This document shows positions 1 through 7,100 of a DNA stretch of 10,232 bases, piece after piece. The DNA comes from Cephalothrix spiralis (taxonomy: Eukaryota; Nemertea; Palaeonemertea; Archinemertea; Cephalotrichidae), in assembly GCA_032353305.1 (NCBI GenBank), contig JAUCNG010414355.1, positions 1 to 10,232 on the forward strand. The letters run 5' to 3'. Numbering within the stretch: the stretch's first letter is position 1; every line of letters begins with the position of its first letter. A model generated the notes under the pieces. That model had not been told where the DNA came from. It ran no database searches and worked only from the letters and a program-made list of their open reading frames with translations. The position numbers and the translations under genes were made by a program.

Positions 1-272
1 TACAGCTAAGTACTTGAACTTTTGATTTATGTGATTTGATTGGTGTTTAGATTGATTAAGGGACATATAGCGACCGTTGAAATCGCAGAATTCGCTCAGA
101 AAATTGAATGAAAATGAGTTTTGAAAACAAGTTCAAATAATTGTTTCAATAGAACGAATATTGACATTAAAATTGTTTTGGCGTTTCTTTAACCCTCATT
201 ACTATAAAAGTCAATGTTTAAAAAAATGTGTTGAAAATGACAATTTCAAGATAAAATAGCGGGAATTTAAGA

Positions 273-399
273 GTTAAGACTACAACTTCCGGTTTAATTA
301 TGAACGAAATTGTCATTTTTCAATAATTTTTCAAGTCTCTGAATGTTGATACGACACCTCTGACGGCATATATTAGGTAATGGATGCACTTAGCCTATA
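273..399. repeat. Direct repeat of about 127 nt, copy 1
   Basis: It runs from GTTAAGACTACAACTTCC to TAGCCTATA and is nearly identical to 460-585, with scattered substitutions. Shared landmarks are CTTCCGGTTTAATTATGAA and GTTGATACGACACCTCTGACG. Confidence 0.8.
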
Positions 400-459
400 C
401 GGAATGATACATGGCGATGTATGTACTATGTTTAGACCAATTAAACATCATTAAGACAT

Positions 460-585
460 GTTAAGACTACTACTTCCGGTTTAATTATGAATGAAATTGC
501 CATTTTTCAATAATTTTACAAGTTTCTGAATGTTGATACGACACCTCTGACGTCATATATTAGGTTATGGATCCATTTAGCCTAT
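460..585. repeat. Direct repeat of about 127 nt, copy 2
   Basis: This is the second copy, 187 nt after the first. It contains a perfect CRE-like palindrome TGACGTCA at 548-555, which reads TGACGGCA in copy 1. Confidence 0.8.
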
Positions 586-656
586 GTGAGTAGTAATAGC
601 AGGTAATTATAGAACAAACTGGAGGGGGGGGGTGGTGTTGTGGTGTGTAAATTTTT

Positions 657-894
657 TGACCTTGACCTTTACTTGACCTTGGAGGGCGTCTACTGACGTC
701 ATATATATTAGGTTATTGGTGCACGCATCCTACATTGAATAATGCCTGTCGCAGTTGGTATCTAGGTTAGTTTAACATTAATAAGAATAATTCGGGTGTG
801 CACGGCGACCTTATCCATATATATATATTAGAGATTTTTTTATTTAAATAGACCGCTTGACCTTGTTTTGACCTTTCAAGGTCATCCAAGGTCA
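657..894. repeat. Clustered TGACCT/AGGTCA half-sites
   Basis: Seven half-sites occur at 657-662, 663-668, 674-679, 858-863, 869-874, 879-884 and 889-894, several extended to TGACCTT or CAAGGTCA. The second group switches orientation (TTGACCTTTCAAGGTCA). They resemble nuclear receptor half-sites, but such runs are also common dispersed repeats in bivalve genomes, so function is uncertain. Confidence 0.5.
693..724. repeat. Direct repeat, partial copy 3
   Basis: CTGACGTCATATATATTAGG and the following GTTATTGGTGCAC match the 3' part of the two longer copies, again with TGACGTCA (694-701). Confidence 0.6.
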
Positions 895-1465
895 ATAATT
901 TTTATTCAACTGGAAGAAGAGCCTATGACTTTATATCGACCCACAATAGTAATACATGACGTATTTTCAACCATAAGGAAGTTATGTGATTTTTTATATT
1001 TTTTTGACCAACCAATCATTTAATTCATTATTAAAATAGCTAAAATATCCACAAATTTAATTAAACTCAGCATTTTATACACCAAAATGTTTAAAGTCGA
1101 TCAGAGAGTATATATTAGCATGTTGAATATCTAAAAAAATTCAGTTAATCAAGTGAAAATTAGAAAATATTTAAAAAAGGTTACAAAATTTGTCAATTTT
1201 TTTATAAATTTAGCTATAAACCTGTATAAACCAATAGAATATCGATTTTATGTATCAAAAGTGGTTCTAATATTTTCCTATACTATATGTTATCCCATTT
1301 TTAACCCAGAACTGTCAATTTAATTCATTGAATCGGACCTAAAAAAAGGTTTACCGAGGTATGTCTAAATTTCGCAATTTCAAAATCCAAGATGGCCGCC
1401 AAATCCAAGATGGCGGAAAGTAAAAATAGCAACATAAATTTTTGTGCTCAGAACAACATATTCTT

Positions 1466-2376
1466 TCGAAAAAATCATGTTTGCCAATTTCTTCACGAAA
1501 TTTTTATTCAAAGACATAAGGCCATAGACTATTAGCTCTACGGCTGCATTAAGTCTTTATTTCGTTAATAAAAAATCCTGATTGAAATCCGTCACTTCCT
1601 TCAGTGTCAAATATTTAATTTAGTTTGCTTTCTTTTATCCAAATCTGACTCATCTGATAATACCGTGTCGCTGCTCCGAATTCTGTTCGTAGATTTCCGA
1701 TTCCGGGAAAATGCCCTTTCTATTATGGTGCTTTTTAAACTGACTTTTTAGGCAGAAATAAAGCTGTCAGCAGCAAAATTGTACTCCCTAGATAATCTAG
1801 ATGGTGTATTTTCCTCATTAAATCACATAACACACACTGATTACCTTTTAGATAGCAAATACTGTCTTTAAAGGGTTAAAGAAATTTAGTTCAAAAAGTT
1901 ACTAAAAGGTGGCAGCACTAAAAGCTAAATGTCGGCCATGTGACTGTCAGTGCTACCTTTTAGTAACTTTTTGAACTAAATTTCTTTAATCCTTTTAAGA
2001 CAATATTTGCTATCTAAAAGGTAATCAGTGTGTGTTATGTGATTTAATGAAGAAAATACACCCTCTAGATTATCTAGGGAGTACAATTTTGCTGCTGACA
2101 GCTTTATTTCTGCCTAAAAAGTCAGTTTAAAAAAGCACCATAATAGAAAGGGCATTTTCCCCGGAATCGGAGCAGCGACACCTTATTATAAGACGGGTCA
2201 GATTTGGATAAAAGGAAGCAAACTAAATTAAATATTTGATACGGAAGGAAGAGAAGGATTTCGATGGGTTTTTTTTTATTGGCGAAATAAAGAGTGTCTG
2301 CAGCCGTAGAGCTAACGCTTTTTTTAATCGGATTCAGGAAGTTGGAGAAAAAAATTGGCAAACTTTGCGAATTTCG
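1466..2376. repeat. Giant inverted repeat (foldback element or hairpin locus)
   Basis: The left arm is about 1466-1919, the right arm about 1949-2376, and the loop 1920-1948 is 29 nt. The inner 180 nt of each arm (from ACTGACTTTTTAGGC to the loop) differ by only about six substitutions and one 3-nt gap. The outer halves (for example GTTAGCTCTACGGCTGCAG against ATTAGCTCTACGGCTGCAT) are more diverged and carry small indels, including a 12-15 nt insertion in the left arm near 1677. No ORF of note lies inside. I found no clear target-site duplication. It lies in intron 1 of gene C or downstream of a truncated gene C. Confidence 0.85.
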
Positions 2377-2467
2377 ACCAAAAAATCGTTAGACCCCCCT
2401 TCTATGACCCTGGTACGTGTAATGTAATCATGCACATATAATTGAAGTAATTAAAGGCTACATAAAG

Positions 2468-2499
2468 TACATGTATATCATTTAAAACATATACATGTA
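2468..2499. repeat. Perfect 11-bp inverted repeat in gene C intron 1
   Basis: TACATGTATAT at 2468-2478 and ATATACATGTA at 2489-2499 flank a 10-nt loop, starting 18 nt inside the intron from the exon 1 donor. Being AT-rich, it may be chance. Confidence 0.4.
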
Positions 2500-2517
2500 G
2501 GTGAAAGTTATACTTAC

Positions 2518-2740
2518 CTATGAATAGGATACTTGGATCCCCTAAGCACCTCTCTATTTCATCTGAATCTTTTTGAAAACTTAACTGTTCTTTTAATCTA
2601 GTAGCACCTATTATATCCTCGATTTGATCATAAACTTCATCGATTTCGCCATGTAACCGTTTGATGCTTTCACTATTGTTTTTGTACTGCTCAAATGCTT
2701 GTGAAAATCCTTCAAGTGTATCTTTGATACTAACCCCCAT
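2518..2740 (-). CDS. DSTYK-like: Gene C, first exon only (partial): N terminus of a DSTYK-like paralogue
   Basis: The exon encodes 74 residues and one base, starting at ATG 2740-2738 (MGVSIKDTLEGFSQAFEQY) and ending CTATTCATAG followed by GTAAGT. It is co-linear with exon 1 of gene B, shares the phase-1 donor, and ends DPSILFIG, where a P-loop exon should follow. About 60% of residues match B by eye (YKNN, EID, VYD, LSF, CLGDPSILF). The open frame extends upstream only from a TTG, so the conserved ATG is preferred. No exon with GxxxxGKS is visible between 2517 and position 1. Either intron 1 is over 2.5 kb here or the gene is a truncated copy. The exon itself is intact. Confidence 0.8.
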
Positions 2741-2949
2741 TCTCAATCCCTTTCTTAACAAATATGGACTTCGTCATTCGTAAAATCATTCGCTTGTGTA
2801 GAAAAAAGCAATATATAATTATAATAAATACTTGTCAATGACTTTTATTGAAAGAAATTGCCTTTATAAGGTGACAGAGAATAAATTGATTATGATTTAT
2901 GTAAATTATTTTGAAATTCTTACAAAAAGGAAGTTATTTCTGTGCTTTA
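2741..2949 (-). promoter_or_regulatory. 5' flank of gene C, duplicate of the gene B flank
   Basis: This is the counterpart of 8829-9053. The ETS-type core has drifted to AGGAAGTT near 2930. Conservation stops at about 2949, where an AT microsatellite begins. Confidence 0.5.
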
Positions 2950-3750
2950 GTATAAGATCTATATGTATATATATATATATATTATTTTTCTTATAGGTCT
3001 ACATATAATATAATATTCTGCACCCTGATGTCTTGAAAATATAAATGTTACGAAATTGAAAATAAAACAGTCTAAACGCTATTTTTTGGAATTTAAAAAA
3101 AAATCAGAAAATTATTTTTTTGCCATTAAAAAAGCCATTATGATTCTGGTAAGTTTAACTAATTTACATCCCCGGAAGTGACTTCTTTAGAAAACCGAAG
3201 CTTTCTGAGTGAAATTGGAAATAGCGTTTCTAGCCGTAAAATTATTCGATACATAAGCTGAGGCAGTGTATTTGCACTTCTCGACAGAACACGGACCCGC
3301 CCGACTCTCCGATTGCCTATTAGTGATTGAGTATCACTAAAAATACTAAGTATGTACATGTACCGTCATACGATATTTGAAATAAGCTTAGTAGAGCTGT
3401 AAAAGAACTGCAAATTTGATGACCCTCGCACCCATTTTGTTCTTGAATCAATTCAATTCATAACTCTTGCCTTTTTCAGATTTTCAAAAATATGGAGGAA
3501 TGTAGATCGAAAGTTATATATATTTTTTATATTGGCTATGCATATATAATTATCGAATAACTGTAAAACTACATCAGTTAGGCCTACATTTACAAAGGAA
3601 AACAAATTTTTATAATTAAGAATCATGTTTGCTGTACGGTAATATCGATCTGTTACAAAATTATTTGAAAATTTACTACAATATATTCTAAAAACTACAC
3701 TTGTGTACCTATATACATTAGCACAATATACATTAAAAATAAATTCCTTT
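2950..3750. other. Intergenic spacer between genes B and C
   Basis: This lies between the TAA of B and the conserved promoter block of C. It contains an AT microsatellite (2961-2983) and a higher-GC patch around 3165-3330 with a CCGGAAGTG ETS-type motif (3172-3180). The short frame across this patch on the minus strand resembles no protein I know. The 3' UTR of gene B must fall in the right-hand part. Confidence 0.5.
2961..2983. repeat. AT dinucleotide microsatellite
   Basis: ATATGTATATATATATATAT continues for a few more bases. It sits at the point where B/C promoter similarity ends. Confidence 0.8.
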
Positions 3751-4152
3751 TTACAATTTAATTATTATTCTGGTCAAGCTAATAATAACTTCTTTGATCT
3801 TTGGTCGCTTCGATGGTTCCTCATTCCAGCATTTTGACATAAGTTCCCAACAGTCATCTCGAATATTATTCTTTTCTGGTCGTATTTTAAGACGTGAGGT
3901 CGCATGTATAATGCCTTCAACTCCCAGAATTTGCGCAATGCCAGCATATGCAGGGTATTCCCCAGTTCCATTACAAATGAACCACAACACCACTCCAAAG
4001 GAATAAATATCGACTGATGAGTCATACACACCACTTTGTGTTACCATTTCATCTGCCATATGCATTGGTGTTCCACATATTGAGTTGTTAATTAAGCCAT
4101 ATGCTTTCATTAAGCCATAATCAGAAATGAAAGCATTGTCTCTTTCATCAAG
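3751..4152 (-). CDS. DSTYK-like: Gene B exon 6: kinase activation segment and C-lobe, with stop
   Basis: The acceptor TTTTCTTTCCAG precedes CTTGATGAAAGAGAC. The exon encodes residues 767-899 and TAA at 3751-3753. It carries ISDYGLMK (DYG in place of DFG), CGTPMHMADEM (ADE in place of APE), VDIYSFGVVLWFIC and CWNEEPSKRP. No canonical AATAAA lies close downstream. An AATATA variant on the minus strand at 3682-3687 is the nearest weak candidate. Confidence 0.92.
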   Translation of the reverse strand, partial: LDERDNAFISDYGLMKAYGLINNSICGTPMHMADEMVTQSGVYDSSVDIYSFGVVLWFICNGTGEYPAYAGIAQILGVEGIIHATSRLKIRPEKNNIRDDCWELMSKCWNEEPSKRPKIKEVIISLTRIIIKL

Positions 4153-7100
4153 CTGGAAAGAAAATTCTATTGATAAAGACTTCACTGGGAAATTGCAATA
4201 ATATGACAATTCAAACAAATTTAAATCCTAGAGAAAGGATACTATATATGATGGAGATAACTAAGCGGGTTGCCAAATAGCTTCAGACACACAAACGTCA
4301 TAAATTTTAATTTCTAAAAATTATTTTAAATATGAATCCGACATTTCTTTTCACAGAATATATTCACCAAAATTAGTAAGCCTCTAGCACCTAATAAAAG
4401 AAACATTATTTAACATCAGAAAATGGCATCCATATCTGGATGGCATTAAAAGATTCCTGACACCCTCCGGGCCTCCCCTTTTAAATATAACAGTTTATAA
4501 CAAATTAAAAGTGTTCATTACCAAAATGTTTTGAGACTTTATATCCCGGTGGATTAAGTTCTGGCTATGAAGGTAGTCCAATCCCTCAGCAATTTCTCTA
4601 GCTATACGGATTCTCTCTTTCAGTGACTTGATTTGAGGAATTCTGTTTTGTAGGTTTGTTTTCATAAGTGGGTATATCAAGCACACTTTCCACCTGTCAC
4701 CCTCACAGTCTGGCATCAGTGTACCCAATAATGGAAGAATTCGTTGATGTTTCATTTGCCTGAAATAAAGAAGAAAAAAACAGTTCACAAGTTTTCTGGT
4801 ACAAACATTCTTGTGTTTTTTGAGAATTTTGATTATATAATTGATTTTTTCTTCTTCTTCGCGTTTTAGTTTATTCAAATAGTATAAATTGATTCCGAAC
4901 CTCACCTTGTATAATGGATTTCCATTGCAATACTTCGTAACTTCGCCGATTCATTTCCTTTTATTATTTTCATGGCGAATTCCTTTGATGTCCCCTCCGA
5001 TCTACATTTGTAGACTGTGCCTTCACCTCCTTCATCAATTTCTTCTACAAGTTCTACATCACCAAATTTAATATTATCGAGTAGCTGTGCAGTTTTAAGT
5101 TCTAACAGTGCAATCTGCGGAGCTATATTCAGTATTTTCTCTCTGTTTTCACTATCCATCTCAAGTGCAAGTACTCGCATTGCACACAACAAGCCGAACC
5201 GAATTTTGAATTGTTCATGTGATTCCCTTGTGTGTTCTATGACGTCAGCTAGTAGGCATTTAACAATAACTTCGGGCTGCAAACCTTCCAATATATCTGA
5301 TGCTATGGAACGTTTCCAGTTTGAGTCCCCAACTCGCACTTTGCCCATTAATGTATCTTTTATTTTTCCGAAGAATCCCTTAACCGCGAGGACGATTCGA
5401 CGAACCAATGTCTTCTTTATATACTCTGAAGAGAGCTTGATCTGAAAGAAGTTAATCATCATTTCTTTAAGAGTGCCAGCAGCTATGTTCCAGTCTGCAG
5501 CTTCTTCTATTTTGTTTGTCTTCTCTACCAGACCTTGGATTGCTGTATCATATTTTTGGGAAACTTTATCCATCAACTTCTTTAATGTTACTGCAATATC
5601 ATCCATTATGAATTCTTCAAGTTGTTCTCGGCATTTACTTATCACTTCCTTATTGGTAATATATCCTCCACCTGAGGCTTCAATTGGTAATGCTCGATAA
5701 CGAAATCCTGCTGCATTCGCTAATATTTTATCCTTGCTTTCTTTCAATAATTTACTGCAATCGTTTTCCCAGGTTTTCTGACTTGACTTAATATCTTTCG
5801 AAACAGATTCATAAAGAACTTCTTCTTCGTTAGCTATCTGGTTTATTAACTCTACTGTTTCTTTCTCTGTTTCTTTGATGTTATGTGCTTGGTTGATGAA
5901 CAGATTAATACACTTTTTGTACGATGCTGTTAAAATGTTGATGGCTCGTTCAATCATATTCCAAAGTTCTTTCCTTGCGTATATTTCGAGACATTTGAGG
6001 AAGTATTCAAACTTTTCAACGTAAATTGACTTCTCTTCAAGTTCTTTTCGGCGGCTGTCTTTTACTCTCCATGAACTAATTGCATGCAGTTGCTTACAGT
6101 CTTTCATATCCCCTTGCTTTAACACACCATTGTCAACCAGCTTCTTGAATACCTTTCTTTTAAGTTCTTCTTGTAGCTCAATTTCTTTCTGTATTCTTTG
6201 GCTTTCTGGTAAGTTATCGATTTTGTCCTGCTCCTCCTCTCCAGGGTCAACCTTTGTGATGACGTAAAAGAGACTCGCCTCCTTGTGAAGGCGAGAATTT
6301 ATCATCTTGATATCGTAGATGTCCTGCAATACAAACGTGACAATTAATACAGCAGAAAATATAGCAATATAACTTAAATATAATCTGAATAAGTACGATA
6401 ATATCTCTATATTAGAAGAAACCTAAAAATATATACAATTTTGGCTTTGAAATAGCGTCCGTTCAAAAGTGCCATTAACCTTGAGTTAATGCATGAAACA
6501 ACTATACATCTCAACATAAAGAACTGCTCCGCCCATTATGGGCATCACTCAGGGACTTAGTATCCTCCGGTCGAAAACAATGTTCTCTGGACATTTATCT
6601 TTTTGACTTAACGTCCGCATGTTGCCAACCCAATTAAAGTGGACATTCATCGGAATGAACGTCCCGTGGAAATTCATCCATAGGAAAATGATCCCTATCA
6701 CACCGGGTTTATAGACTTACGTCAATAGTCAGAAGTTGTTTTCCATCGATTACATACACTATCAAAGGAAGGATTGTATCGATGTGTTTAAGGACAAGAT
6801 CGTTCAATTTGTCATTTTCGTTTCTTCCTGGTGAATCTATCAACTTCACTCCTGTTTCGAGGAATGGATTTTTGATCTACAAAAAGAAGTAACACAAGTA
6901 TTAACTGCAGTGGATATGCAAATACGAGTATTGAAGTTGCAGAGTATTGTATACATGTGTATGTGCATTTAAATTTTCACCCTACGAACCTACTTGGCCC
7001 CAATGCCGATCTCGATATATATCTCTATCTGACCTTTGTCTCATCTGGCTTTGTATTCGCTGACAGGGTCTATGGCAAAATCAATATTAAGATCCTTGAA

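Larger units (their letters stand above)
1..1465. other. Non-coding left flank, repeat-rich
   Basis: I see no coding exon on either strand. It holds the repeats listed separately, a nine-G run at 624-632, AT-rich stretches, and two YY1-like motifs CCAAGATGGCCGCC (1387-1400) and CCAAGATGGCGG (1405-1416). It would be intron 1 of gene C if that gene continues to the left. Confidence 0.5.
2518..2949 (-). repeat. Segmental duplication unit, copy 2 (exon 1 plus 5' flank of gene C)
   Basis: This is the direct-orientation partner of 8609-9053, consistent with head-to-tail tandem gene duplication. Confidence 0.65.

Noticed and set aside
1-1465. CRISPR array or satellite interpretation of the left repeats
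   Set aside because: The copies are long, few and irregularly spaced, in a eukaryotic intron-bearing context.
2122-2427. Short frames on both strands across the right palindrome arm
   Set aside because: They lie inside the inverted repeat, are low-complexity (Phe/Lys-rich) and do not persist in the left arm, as a coding sequence would.
3159-3359. 66-codon minus-strand frame in the B-C spacer
   Set aside because: No similarity to the gene family, no splice context fitting the exon series, and composition that looks like random translation of a GC-richer patch.
3774-4034. Second minus-strand frame and a plus-strand frame over exon 6
   Set aside because: Out-of-frame readings of the kinase C-lobe exon.
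5017-5700. Plus-strand frames of 142 and 75 codons
   Set aside because: Ser/Ile-rich shadows antisense to exon 4 of gene B, whose minus-strand reading has clear kinase and GTPase-associated motifs.
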